From positions 118,801,019-118,865,018 of the forward strand of contig NC_061116.1 of the NCBI RefSeq assembly GCF_002878395.1: a stretch of DNA of 64,000 bases. Direction: 5' to 3'. Of this stretch, positions 1-11,849 are shown piece after piece. The stretch's first letter is position 1. Every line of letters begins with the position of its first letter. The DNA is from Capsicum annuum. Lineage: Eukaryota; Streptophyta; Magnoliopsida; Solanales; Solanaceae. The notes under the pieces are model-generated. The model saw only the letters and a list, made by a program, of their open reading frames with translations, was not told the origin of the DNA and did no database searches. Made by a program: the position numbers and the translations under genes.

Positions 1-2160
1 GACTTATAATGATTAATTAGGGATGATATAGTAAAATCACGGTTAAAGCAACTGAAACAAACGTCATACATATCTATTTTTAATTAAATATTATTAATTA
101 TAATATATAAATGATTTATAATAATTAATTAGGGGTAATATAGTAAAAAACATTATTAATTCTAATATATAAATGACTTATAATAATTAATTTAGGGTAA
201 TATAGTAAATCACGGAGCAATTAGAGATAATATATTCAGACATGTCATCTATTTTTTAATACATAAATAACTTATAATAATTATTAGGGATGATATAGTA
301 AAATCACGGTTAAAGCAGCTGAAACAAACGTCATAAATATCTACTTTTTGATTAAATATTATTAATTCTAATATATAAATGATTATAATAATTAATTAGG
401 GGTAATATAATAAAAAATATTATTAATTTTTAATACATAAATGACTTATAATAATTAATTAGGGGTAATATAATAAATCACTAAGCAATTAGGGTAATAT
501 AGTAAATGATGAAGCAACTGATTTTTTAATTAAATATTATTAATTTTTAATACATAAATGACTTATAATAATTAATTAGGGATAATATGGTAAAATTACG
601 GTTAAAGCAGCTGAAACAAACGACATAAATATCTATTTTTTTAATTAAATAATATTAATTATAATGTATAAAAGACTTATAATAATTAATTAGGGGTAAT
701 ATAGTAAAAAATTATTATTAATTCTAATATATAAATGACTTATAATAATTAATTAGAAATAATATAATAAATCATGAAGTAATTAGGGATAATATAGGCA
801 GACATGTCATCCATTTTTTAATTAGATATTATTAATTTTTAAATGCATAAATGACTTATAATAATTAATCAGGGAAAATATAGTAAAATCACGGTTAAAG
901 CAGCTGAAACAAATATCATAAATATTTATTTTTTAATTAAATATTATTAATTCTAATATATAAATGACCTATAATAATTAATTAGGGGTAATATAATAAA
1001 AAATATTATTAATTCTAATATATAAATGACTTATATTAATAAATTAGGGGTAATATAGTAAATTGCGAAGCAATTAGGAGTAATATAGATGAAGCACTGG
1101 TCGAAACCATAGACAGACATGTAATCTATTTTTTTTAATTAAATATTATTATTTTTTAATACATAAGTTACTTATAATAATTAATTAGGTATGATATAGT
1201 AAATTCACGGTTAAAGCAGCTGAAACAAACATCATAAATATCTATTTTTTTAATTAAATAATATTCATTCTAATATATAAATGACTTATAATAATTAATT
1301 AGGTGTAATATAATAAAAAAATATTATTAGTACTAATATATAAAATGACTTATAATAATTAATTAGGGATAATATAGTAAATCACAGAGCAATTAGGGGT
1401 AATATAGTAAATGATCTGATTTTTTAGTTAAATATTATTAATTTTTTAATATATAAATGACTTATAATAATTAATCAAGGATGATATAGTAAAATCACGA
1501 TTAAAGTAGCTGAATCAAACGTCATAAATATATATTTTTTAATTAAATATTATTAATTCTAATATATAAATAACTTATAATAATTAATTAAGGTAATATA
1601 GTAAGAAAAAAATATTATTAATTCTAATATATAAATGACTTATAATAATTAATTAGGGGTGATATAATAAATTATGGAGCAATTAGGGGTAATATAGGCA
1701 GATATCTCATCTATTTTTCAATTAAATATTATTAATTTTTAAATACATAAATGACTTATAATAATTAATTAGGGATAATATAGTAAAATCACGATTAAAG
1801 CAGCTGAAAAAATATTATAAATATTCTTTTTTAATTAAATATTATTAATTGCAATATATAAATGACTTATAATAATTAATTAATTCTAATATATAAATGA
1901 CTTATAATAATTAATTAGGGATAATATAATAAATCACGGAGCAATTAGGGGTAATATAGGCAGACATGTCATCTATTTTTTAATTAAATATTATTAATTT
2001 TAATATATAAATGACTTATAATAATTAATTAGGGGTAATATAATAAAAAATATTATTAATTCTAATATATAAATAAATTATAATAATTAATTAGGAGTAA
2101 TATAGTAAATTATGGAATAATTAGGGGCAGTATAGTAATTGATGAAGCACTGGTCGAAAC
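1..2160. repeat. AT-rich higher-order tandem repeat array (period about 290 bp)
   Basis: A landmark beginning GTTAAAGCAGCTGAAAC recurs at 42, 309, 601, 894, 1210, 1500 and 1794, giving spacings of 267, 292, 293, 316, 290 and 294 bp. Each unit is built from shorter related blocks around ATAATTAATTAGGGGTAATA and TCTAATATATAAATGAC, so the array has two levels of repetition. Copies differ by point changes and small indels. The left end is cut by the window and the right end is near 2160. There are no coding frames. It resembles a degenerate satellite or a large minisatellite; the family is not recognised. Confidence 0.85.
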
Positions 2161-2217
2161 CTGTGCTTCTATTATATAGAAATATAAAAATAATTATTAT
2201 TCCATAAGAGTCTTCTA

Positions 2218-2338
2218 TATCTATAATCTATAATCTATATCTATAATCTATATCTATATCTATATCTATATCTATAATCTATATTTATATCTATATCTAT
2301 ATCTATATCTATATCTATATCTATATCTATATCTATAA
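2218..2338. repeat. (TATATC)n microsatellite
   Basis: An imperfect hexanucleotide tract of TATATC units, with occasional TATAATC variants, runs directly into the TC that opens the Helitron at 2332. The Helitron's first bases resemble one variant repeat unit, so the tract could have grown from the element end, or the element could have landed in it. Confidence 0.85.
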
Positions 2339-2921
2339 TATATTAAAGGTGTGAAGGCCTTATAAATGTTATTTGAACTTTTTGCCCTTCATTAAAAGTT
2401 TTTCCAATAAACAAAATCGTCTTTTCACTATTTTCCTCAAATTATAATCATTTAATTATTTTCCTAAAATTTAAGATATTAAAACCAACTAGAATTTGGT
2501 TATCACATGTTCCTTTTTTTTGTTAAATTTAATAATAATTTGTTAGTACGTATACAACGTATAAGTTTTTGGACTTTTCTTATTGAAACAAAACTGATTT
2601 TTAGGGCATTTTTTGGGCCAAAGTTGGTTTAGAAATAATATTTTTTAAAAAGAACTCAATTTATTCATTATTTACTCTTTTGAAATTAATTAAAGTCCGC
2701 ATTTAATTTGAGAAATCATAATATTTAACACTTCTATATCAAAGTTTACCTTAGATAAACAAATATTACTACAATTCTATTTAAGTAATATTTCAATCAA
2801 ACTATACAAAAATTTCATTCTTTTTCTTTTATTCTTTAATTTCTTTTTGTTTTGATTCAAGACATCTTCTTGCATTCATTATCATAATCTTTATATCTCT
2901 TTTATATTTTTTAGTTAACAG

Positions 2922-2926
<5 letters not shown>

Positions 2927-2969
<43 letters not shown>
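2927..2969. repeat. (AT)n microsatellite
   Basis: About 21 uninterrupted AT units lie inside the Helitron interior. Confidence 0.95.
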
Positions 2970-2972
<3 letters not shown>

Positions 2973-4193
2973 ATCAACAATGACAATGAGTTCTCTCGTT
3001 TTGATATCTTTTTGTGTTTTCTCTTTTAGTTGAAAATTTCTGATAAAAAATTGGCCGAAACAAGCATGTTGCGACCGAATGAAAGTAAGTTCTAGAAAAA
3101 TGATACTTTTAACGTGAATCATATTACTTTAAACATTCTGTTTTAGATTTTTGAGTTGGTGCATGTAAAAAGATTAAAAGAATGATATTGTAAAGGCACC
3201 GAAAATATAAAGAAAAATGAAACAAGTAAGAGATAATAATATGAAATTATAGAGGTTGTAAACCACATGCAATTAGGCATTTAGAGTGTATATTCTTACT
3301 GCAATTATAGAAATGCGCTTACTGGAGTTCATCACTTCCTATGAGAAATTTGAAGGAATTAAAATTGTCTAATACTTATATAAAAGAAGTCATTATTCTC
3401 TTTATATTTTTTTTGAGCCTGTGCTATGCAATCTTCTCAAAGGTTCTACTTGACAATTATAATTGGTTATTACCAAGAAATTCACCACCCGAGGAAGTTT
3501 AGAAAAATTGATTCTATTTAGTGTTTGCATACAATGAAAAAGAATTATATAAATTACTGAGCACTTTCTAGCTGAAAGTTTCAAGATTAATCTACTCTAC
3601 AAAATGTTTCATCCCTTAATGTGACCAAGCTATCATTTGAAAAAAGACCATGAACCACATAATTGTAAGCTAATAATCTTTTACTCAAAAAATTAACACC
3701 TATATAAAGAGACATATATAGTCGCACTACATACAAACTGCTAAAATACATCAAAACTTTCAAGAGAATATAGGAAAATGTAAAAGTATATTGAAGTATT
3801 TTATAATTGTAGGTCGTAAAAGAATCATCGTATATCTCGTAAAATAGATTATTACGAGCTATATTTGTATTCGGTAGCTACTGCAAAAGAAACTTGTCTA
3901 AAATTAAGCTATTGTTATGCAGCATGTGATAATCTTTTTTTTTTAACTCAAGAACTTAATAGCATATCTGAAAGATAGTTATTTCGTTAGAAACCAAAGT
4001 TTAAGTACTTGTCATACTACTAATCAACTTAACTTATGTTATAATTTTATTCAATATCAAATAAACTTTGATTAATAAACAATATAATTTTGTAAGATAA
4101 AATTTTCTTAATCAATTATCTCCTTAATACTTAAATTTTGAAATTAACTATAGTAAATAGTTATTAAAGTTTAATTATAAATAATCAAAGGCT

Positions 4194-4222
4194 CACGTGC
4201 GAGGCACGTGTGTTTAAACTAG
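4194..4222 (+). other. Helitron 3' terminal hairpin and CTAG end
   Basis: CACGTGC and GCACGTG pair perfectly around a GAG loop, followed by TGTTTAAA and then CTAG. This is the termination signal used in rolling-circle transposition of Helitrons. It fixes the right border of the element. Confidence 0.8.
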
Positions 4223-4768
4223 TATATTAAAAGTGTGAAGGCCCTTAGAAAAGTGATTTGAATTTTTTGTCCTCCATTAAAAGACTCTCCTTTAGACAAA
4301 ATTATCTTTTCACTATTTTTTCAATTTATTATTTAATTATTTTTATTATATTAACTAGACTCCTAAAATATATGAAAGAAGAATCAATTAATATTTTTCC
4401 TAAAATAGGATAGAAAAATACTCCTAAAATAGGACTTTCTATTTCATTACTTGAATTGAAATTAAAAAAAAGAAAGAAGACAAAATAGAACCAAATTTAA
4501 AACCCAACTTTAACATCCGAAATTAAAAAGGAAACAGAAAGCTAAAATTCGAATTAGTAAAGTTTAATAAAAAAATTAAACCAAATTAAAACGAAACTTT
4601 AGTGTCTAGAAAAGAAAAGGAAAAAAGACTAAAATTCCTATATAAGTAAAGTTTAGTTTATTTGGAACTCATATTACTTTAATATTAATAAATAATATAT
4701 GGAATAATAATAAATACCTACCATATTAATTATATATTTAATTACGATATTAAAAATCGATCCTAAAG
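4223..4768 (+). mobile_element. Second Helitron-like 5' segment, truncated
   Basis: TATATTAAAAGTGTGAAGG at the left edge closely repeats the head of the preceding Helitron (near 2340), and similarity continues through CTTTTCACTATTTT. It starts exactly at the previous CTAG end and has no TC opening, so it is a head-to-tail partner or a 5'-clipped copy. The right side is cut by the Gypsy-A LTR and no 3' hairpin is seen. AT-rich and non-coding. Confidence 0.5.
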
Positions 4769-7451
4769 TGTAACGCTCTGAATCTGGTACCCGAAATGCC
4801 ACACGATGCTCATGACCCCGAAGGACAACAAGCTAACCCATGACTGATATCTGTAACTGAGTATTGCATAACATACTATATAAATGCAGAATAAAAGGTT
4901 AAAAGGCCATAAGGTTCAAAAATCTGATAAAGCATAACATCTGGAGATATGGTATATCAATACCAAAACAACTGAAATAACTGTCTGAACATGCTAGTCT
5001 GAAAGCCTCTAAACTGTTTGAATAAAAAATTGATGGTACATGTTCCAACTAACTCCAACTGCTGAAATAAACTAGGTACTGAAAGGATAAATAGTCAAAT
5101 AATAACATCCTCGAATGATGAGGACTCACTGCTAGTCTGTCTGCTGAACGGCTGATCTACTAAGGATGCTCTGGAGCTCGTGCTTCTGAACCTATGGTAT
5201 AAAACACTATAGCACAAATGGGTCAGTACGATTGAATGTACTGGTATGCAAGTGAAGTAGGCTGAATGCAAAGGGTTTATATGCATGAACAATACTAACT
5301 GAATGAATAACATGAACGTGAGAATATATGCATGAATACGTGAACTGTGACTGAGATCATGACATCACTGAATCTGAATACTAATAACATAAGTTTCGTA
5401 TATCTGATCTACTATTATCAAAATAACTGTGTCTGACAGTCCTGTTGCTGATGGAACTAGTTGAGTTTTATACTGAACTGGGCAACTGTATCTAACAGTC
5501 CTGAATTCTGTAGAACTATTTGAGTTCTATTACTGAGACTGAGATTGAGACTATAACTATGGGAAGTAGTCATCTAACCGACATGCCCCAAATAAAGCAT
5601 TATAGCTAAGTTGGGGTCTAATCTGTAACCCCAATTAGAAGGGTGTCAATATCGTACCACTGGTAAGGACAAATTGTGAGTGATCCCTCATCTAACAGGT
5701 ACTCTAAGGAGAATGGTGGTACCCTCATCTAATAGGTTAAGACACCTCATCAACTATCATCTAACAGGTTAGATATCTCAACCTACGCTGGCTACGTAGT
5801 TCTGGAGCACAAGGATTGCTTCTAAGAATCACACCCTCTAGTCGCAGGTGAGTTCCCATCCTTGGGCTCACTCGGTGATAAATCCTACTCCCATCTGATT
5901 AGATACTGAATTAATTATACTGAACTAACTGGACTGAGTTTACTGAGTTCCGTTGACTAACGAAATATTACTGAGATCTGATAACTGACTGAGATTACTG
6001 AGTTTTTCTGAGTTATGAGACTGACTGAATTCTACTGAACATGGCTTGACTGAGAGTATGTTGAAATCATGACACTGGCTCTAGGCACATAGCTAAATTA
6101 TCAGGTACAAGTACCCCCAGGACCCGATAGCATGAAACTAACAAGACATGACACTTCCTGGACTCATGACCATAATCAACAATCCATAATACAATCATTG
6201 GGGAATTTCATGAGGCACTCGATTATCATGGTTTGGTACATGAATAAGAAAGCATATAAACATGTCATAATTTCATAGGCTAATCTCATGAACAATCCAT
6301 CAAATAATTTCAATGCATAACAATAACATAGAAGTCATTTTGAACATAAGGGTAAATCATGAGTTCATCAATTTGGTCATAATTGAGTCCTAAAGCATGA
6401 TTCTTATTCTTTGGGCATTTTATCAAACACATTGCATGCATAACCTTAGGATTAGGCATATACACTAGTTCATACATCATGGTTACTTTAATCAACTCCA
6501 TTTAAAAGTTTCCAACCCACATACTAGCATAATTTCATGAAAAGTACATAAAGACTCTAACTTGGGATTCATACAACCATATCAACATAATTAAAATCAA
6601 CCCACCATATGGAGATCACAATTCATGAGTTTAAAAATGGGATTATTGTGCTTCATGGGTGAAAGAAACCCATGAATCAACACTTTACATACCTCAAAAG
6701 TTTGAATCTTGAAGGAGGTTAACTTTTCTTGAAGGTTCTTGAATGGTGATGTTTTAATTCTTGAGTTTTCTTGGAAAAGGGTTTGAATCTTGTTCTTGGG
6801 TTTTAATCTTGAAAAAAATTCTAATTTTGATGTTATGGATGAATGAGGAGTTATGTGCTTTGATTTGATGTAATTAGAGGTTAAAAAGGGTGGAAAAAGA
6901 TCCAAAAAGCCTTTTAAATCGCTGTTTCAGTGTTGTTTCGGACAAAATTGACGATCTTGGTGACGGACCGTCACTCTGGTGACGGACCGTCACTCCAACC
7001 ATCAGTTTTAGGCCAGAAAACAGCCTTACTGCCTCAGTTGTGACGGCCAAAGCGATGGTCCATCGCTAACTTGACAGTCCGTCAGCTTGCCCGTCGCTCC
7101 TGGGCATCTCGGATAGCTCTTAGTAAAATGGCCATAACTTTTTACTCCGATGCCGGATTTTGGAGAAATTAGTATCATTGGAAAGATAATTTAATTATAT
7201 ATCTGTTGATGGGTCATGAGATCAATAATTTGTAGTATAACAAAAGATATACTTGTTTGAAGTTGACTATGACAATATCCTTCTCAAGAATTCAATCGGT
7301 AAAGGATGTTTTGATTCGTCTAATAGCTAGGACATATTTGAGGCATTAATATACATCTAACTTGATCATAAAACTATCAAATAACTATAATTTGTTTCTC
7401 ATGAGCTTGAAGCATGGTTCTACTATCAGTTGGGATTCTTAGGGTATTACA
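4769..7451 (-). repeat. Gypsy-A 3' LTR
   Basis: 2683 bp bounded on the plus strand by TGTAACGC and GGTATTACA, so it begins TG and ends CA on the element strand. It matches the truncated LTR at 11789 over its first 60 bases (GGTACCC, CACACGATGCT). Blocks around 5560-5880 also match the solo LTR at 32168 and, inverted, the LTR at 51240. Open frames inside it are chance. It contains a GC-rich palindrome cluster at 6960-7067. Confidence 0.8.
6960..7067. repeat. Palindrome cluster in Gypsy-A LTR
   Basis: GTGACGGACCGTCAC, a palindrome around a central A, occurs at 6960-6974 and again at 6979-6993. AGCGATGGTCCATCGCT, a palindrome around a central T, lies at 7051-7067. Each could form a hairpin in RNA or single-stranded DNA. 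The cluster is about 380-490 bp from the 5' end of the LTR, in its probable U3 region. Confidence 0.85.
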
Positions 7452-7475
7452 ATATCTCCCCCTTGGGAACATTCA
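7452..7475 (-). other. Gypsy-A polypurine tract
   Basis: On the element strand a purine-rich stretch containing CCCAAGGGGGAGATAT directly abuts the LTR start. This is the usual plus-strand primer position for LTR retrotransposons. A near-identical tract recurs at about 8495, suggesting a second, partly overlapping element remnant. Confidence 0.65.
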
Positions 7476-7834
7476 TCCTCGAATGGGACTGATTAAGTTG
7501 AGATTTCTGATAGACTGAACTTAGTTAAAGGATGCGAACATCTGAACCATGTCTATATGACTGACATTATTGAGATTCATGCTGATCATGCATATCTGAT
7601 GCATGATTTTATGACTGAGCTGATACATGAATTGATGACTGAGAGTACTGATAAACTGATCACGCATATCTAATGCATGACTACATGACTGAGCTGACTT
7701 ATGAACATGCGACTGAATATGTAAGGGTAAAGATACCAAGTTTGTAATGAAAACTGAGCATAGTTTGTAACTAAAATTTGAACCATAAGCTGAATGAACT
7801 TAAGGAAAGCTATTACCTTGGGATGGGTCTGAAT

Positions 7835-8160
7835 TAGCGGAGAAGAGGTGAGGATACTTGGTCCACATATCTTCTTATACTTTCCAAGTAGCTCCCTCAA
7901 CGGAATGATTCCACCAAAGAACTTTAACTAGAGGGACTTCTTTGTTCCTAAGTCTGTGAATCTGATAGTCAAGAATTTCAACTGGAATTTTCTCATACGA
8001 AAGACTGTTTTGAATATATACGCCCTCAACTGGGACTACAACTGTTGGATCACCTATGCGCTTTTTTAGCAAGGGGACATGAAAGACTAGATGAACTGAA
8101 GCTAGATCTGAAGGAAATTTGAGCTCATAAGATACTTTGCCTAAGCGACTGAGAATTTGG
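7835..8160 (-). pseudogene. Gypsy-A integrase C-terminal fragment
   Basis: The minus strand encodes the end of a Gypsy polyprotein: a stretch with SPQYVDPFQILSRLGKVSYE, then VFHVPLLKKRIGDPT, then EILDYQIHRLRNKEVPLVKV, and finally EGATWK and a TKYPHLF terminus. These are the conserved C-terminal segments of Gypsy integrases. A stop codon follows WKV, before the last dozen or so residues. The catalytic core is absent, since upstream sequence stops matching near 8180. Plus-strand frames here are shadows. Confidence 0.8.
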
Positions 8161-9981
8161 AAAGGATCGACATATTGGGGACTGAGTTTTCCCTTCTTAC
8201 CGAATTAGTTCACTCCCTTTATGGGAGAGATTTTCAAAATACTAAATTTTATTTGATCTCAACTCGAGATCCTTTACTGAACACGCATGAACATGAACAT
8301 AAGAACATGGCTAAGTCTATAACGTGTGACATGGAATGACTATCATGAACTGAGCTGAGCCATTGAGTACATGGCTTACGACTGAGATTAGAGATAGAAG
8401 GTCAACCTATGGGTACCCACTACTGCAAAAAGAGGTTCATTACGTGAAGAGAGAGTGGCATGTTTATGTTATGAAAGTTCAGGGGATTATAGTGTATCTC
8501 CCCCTTGGGACACTATGTCCCTTGAAGAATGTTGGGCTAATTTTCCTTTTTTTTTGAGCTATGAGGAAACTAAGGTGATGCACAAGGAAACTACGAACTG
8601 AATCATGACTGAATATCTGGATTCTGAAACTAAGGCATGATACATGAACTAAACTGGACACGCAACTACCTGGTTGATCCATCTTTGAATAGTTACACTC
8701 ATGAGACTTTGAATAGTATGACTAGATGGAAAAATGGGAAGCCAGACCATACGAACTTGTTCATCTGGATACTAAACTGAATTGATGTCTTTGCGGACTA
8801 ACTCATATTGAAAACTTATACTCGACTGGAGTATTTCTATGACACTCTTTCAATAGTGTTCTAGTGACTGTAGGGAGAAAGAAAATCTTGGCCTGGTCTG
8901 AGCAGGACATCTGAATAGGGGATCACCATATGGCTGGGATTCTTATTCTAGGAGGCAATGCCTATGAAACATCATCTAAAATAGAGTGACTAAGCTTTAT
9001 GCACTGCATCTAAATTTTTCAGGCTTAGACATATCCCTCAAATACTCCTTCCACTATACTCTCTGCCTTAGTACAACACATCACTTGAGACTACTGAAAA
9101 TATTCATATGGGTGCTGAGCATGAATACATAAACATACTAACTTATTTGATTAACTGCATGGATGATAGCTGAATACTGGGTAGGTAAGATTGAACTGTA
9201 CTTAGTCTGAATAACTGGACTAAAACTATACAGAATTATACATAGAAGGTAATGATTGACTGGGTAACATGAGATAACTGAGCATAAATGAGTGAAAACT
9301 GTATTATCTTAAGGATGCAAGACCAAGTGTATAACATGATTCAGAAACATTCTGTAAACTGAGGTACTGAAATACTAATAACTGAATAGCTAATAACCAT
9401 ATGCTATGGTCAAGCAAACCTGGATCTGGACTGAGTTTCTTAGCTGATTACTGAACTGGAGCTGACACTGTAAATAAAACTACAACTGGAATTATACTGG
9501 AACTAAATATTAGGTTCTTATAGAAGAATACCAATAACTGAGGTTTAGACTGATACTGAATTTTGATGGCTAAGTAACTGATAGCTGAAAGCCATGGTTC
9601 TGCAGGACTATCTGAGTTCTTTACTGAATATTGATTACTGAATTGACACTGTAACTGAGGCCTTAAGGATAGAGCATCAACACCATAGATTTCACCGAGG
9701 GATCTAAACTGAGGGTATACGTGACATAATCTGAGTTTGGCTAATCATTTGAAGTAGAGCATGAGTCATGTGGTCTCAGCATACTATAAAGCATGACATG
9801 AATGCATGATTCATGAGCTGCATTACTTAAGTCTGAAGTCTCTGTACTCATGGGACATGATTTGTAACACGGAGTGAACTGGAACTCCTAATACTAGGAA
9901 CTGTGAGCGTACATGATTCTTACTAACGTGCACAAATATGAGCGGTGATCATAGAGCTGACATGTAGGACATGAATAGATA
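8161..9981 (-). other. Non-coding Gypsy-derived stretch
   Basis: No coding domain is visible. The text near 8495 repeats the polypurine-tract junction seen at 7452. The text at 9240-9420 resembles LTR sequence at 32740-32910. The segment 8690-9110 recurs in degraded form at 54180-54660. It is best read as LTR and 3' untranslated material of one or two nested or rearranged Gypsy copies. Confidence 0.55.
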
Positions 9982-10390
9982 TCATGATAACTGATGGGTT
10001 TTGAGGGTCTGTAATACTTTTTTGAGATGATTTGCATAATCACGCTCACTGCGGGAGTAGACAAGAATGTCATCTATAAAGATTATAACGAATATGTCCA
10101 AGTACTGGTTGAATACACGGTTCATCGAGTCCATGAAAGCTGTTGGGGCATTAGTAAGACCAAAGTACATGACTAAGAATTCAAAATAACCATACCGAGT
10201 TCTGAAAGCTATTTTTGAAATATTACATTCGCTGAGTTCTACTGATGCCATTCTGTGTGTCGAAATAGATATGGGCTAAGTATCTAAAAGAAGGTCAAAG
10301 CCGAAGTCTATTTCCCTCTCAGGAGGAACTCTGAGAAGATCTTTGGGAAATACATCTGAATATTCACTCTCAACTGGAACTAACTCAATA
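9982..10390 (-). pseudogene. Gypsy-A reverse transcriptase fragment
   Basis: The minus-strand frame from 10251 reads [33 protein letters not shown] and [12 protein letters not shown], which is the Gypsy RT palm with its catalytic FIDD motif intact. Upstream (10280-10390) the frame reads [20 protein letters not shown], the RT N-terminal motif, but the sequence between the two is missing. This is an internal deletion: the fingers are lost and RNase H and integrase do not follow. The product would be inactive. Confidence 0.8.
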
Positions 10391-11563
10391 CTGGGAGTTT
10401 CAGAACTAGAATCCTTAACTCAAATAAGATGATAGACACATCCTTTAGATATTATTTTCCTAGCCCGCAGGTAGGAAACAAGCTGACCTTTGAATGTTGA
10501 AATACTACCCTTCCACTCAAGGATAGGTTCATTAGAAACTGAAATTAGACAACTTCATTTTTGCAGTCGGCTGTGGCATGGCAGTAATAAAGCCACTCCA
10601 TGCCGAGAATGACATCAAAATTAGTCGTCTCTAATTCGACTAAGTCTCCTGAAGTGACCTTCTAAGATACCATCATCGGAAAGTTCCTGTATACCTGTCG
10701 GGCTGTGATAGATTTACCCACTGAGGTAGAGATTGAGAAGGGCTCTGCTAGAATTTAGGGGCTGACTCCAAAATCAACTGCTATATAAGGAGTAACAAAA
10801 GACGAAAAAAAACTCCTGGATCTAACAAAGCATAAATATGTAAATGAAAGATCTTTAACGTACCAGTGACCACATTAGGAGAACTTTCCTGATCTTATCG
10901 GGACTGAAGAGCATAGAGTAGGTTTGGGCGCTGCCCACTGGTTACGCTGGAAGTGGCACCCTACTGATTCAGGCGACCGGACTGAACTGAGGAACGGTTT
11001 TGCTGACCCTAAAATCCTGACTGGGGACAGTCTCTAACTCTGTGGCCGGGTTTGCCACATCTAAAACATACCTCACGGCTAACTTTGTAAATACTCTTGT
11101 TGTTCTTACCATAAGTCTAGCAAAGAGGATTAGTTTGGGCAAATGCTATACTGCCCTGAGACTTAGAGCCTAGCGCCCTATCATTGTTACCATTTCTGAA
11201 CTTAGGCGTTGGGACACTGACTGGGGGTGGAGTTGGAACTGAGGACTTTAGGCAGAACTGAGAACGATTCCCACCCTCTGACTTAGGCTGATTGAAATTG
11301 AAGCTACCTGTTCTATCTCTCTTATTTTCTCTATTTCTTTATTTCTCTCTATGTTTTCCCACCTCACTCTATCGGGCATAAAACATATGGCTAGGTGGGA
11401 CAATAACCTGCTGATTGCTCTGAGCTACTATTGAGTAAGATAAAGTAAGGAAGTCGATTCTAAATTCACCATGAATAACATGTTCATCTAGGGAATCTGC
11501 CTGGATGGGCTGTGGTGCTGACTGATTCCTGGTTCTCCTTTCATTAGCCTTTTTGGGATGCAT
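10391..11563 (-). pseudogene. Gypsy-A gag-protease remnant
   Basis: The gag start is at 11563 (MHPKKANERRTRN), followed by a disrupted gag body. A zinc knuckle near 11030-11070 reads RCGKPGHRVRDC, with its first Cys position replaced by a stop. The protease end near 10560-10660 reads DVILGMEWLYYCHATADC, matching the retropepsin C-terminus of this family. Several stops and frameshifts separate these parts. In a working copy gag forms the particle and the protease matures it. Confidence 0.7.
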
Positions 11564-11770
11564 GATCTATAAATGAAAAGGAGAAATGGATTAGACTGAG
11601 AGTTAAATTTGAGCTAACGCTCACTGGCATGACTTGAATACTGAAAGAAGGGAAATTGTTCCTAAAACATCTTATAGCCTCCTATACATAAGTATAACAC
11701 GCAACATACCCATGCACAAGACTCTACTAGATGTGACTTTTTAGACTTCCTCGGACACTATAGAACCTTA

Positions 11771-11848
11771 GAATCTGATACCAAGTTTGTAATGCCCCAA
11801 ATATGGTACCCAGAACACCACACGATGCTTATAACCCTGAAGCCATTC
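11771..11848 (-). other. Gypsy-A primer-binding site and 5' LTR stub
   Basis: On the element strand TGGTATCAGATTC lies just inside the LTR border, matching the initiator-Met tRNA primer site in its first ten bases. The LTR begins at 11789 (TGTAATGCCCC) and aligns to 4769 for about 55 bp, then switches to Copia sequence at about 11843. The tetramer GAAG is shared at the join. Confidence 0.7.
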
Positions 11849-11849
11849 T

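Larger units (their letters stand above)
2332..4222 (+). mobile_element. Non-autonomous Helitron
   Basis: The element opens with TC followed by TATAATATATTAAAGG, a start common in plant Helitrons. It ends with a 7-bp-stem hairpin (4194-4210), a 12-nt spacer and CTAG. The base before it is A and the base after is T, the expected AT target. Length is 1891 bp. The interior is AT-rich, includes a long AT dinucleotide run, and shows no Rep/helicase or credible captured-gene coding; the 97-codon frame at 2829-3122 mostly translates simple repeat. The same head sequence recurs immediately after the 3' end. Confidence 0.75.
4769..11848 (-). mobile_element. Ty3/Gypsy retrotransposon Gypsy-A, decayed and truncated
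   Basis: A minus-strand long-LTR Gypsy element. Reading the plus strand from the left: 3' LTR (4769-7451), polypurine tract (7452), integrase C-terminus (to about 8160), a long non-coding stretch, reverse transcriptase (9982-10390), protease and zinc knuckle (to about 11110), gag start (11563), primer site (11771-11783) and about 60 bp of the 5' LTR. The integrase core, RNase H and most of the 5' LTR are missing, and Copia-1 starts at the truncation. It cannot move on its own. Confidence 0.8.

Noticed and set aside
1..2160. Origin of replication or centromeric satellite
   Set aside because: AT-richness and repetition alone do not show this; no supporting motif or neighbouring centromeric element was recognised.
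2829..3122. 97-codon minus-strand frame with an IYIYIY run
   Set aside because: The run is the AT microsatellite read as protein; no conserved motif and the rest is AT-rich Helitron filler.
8157..8557. Plus-strand frames of 60-64 codons
   Set aside because: Opposite strand to, or beside, a Gypsy integrase remnant and LTR-like DNA; no motif.
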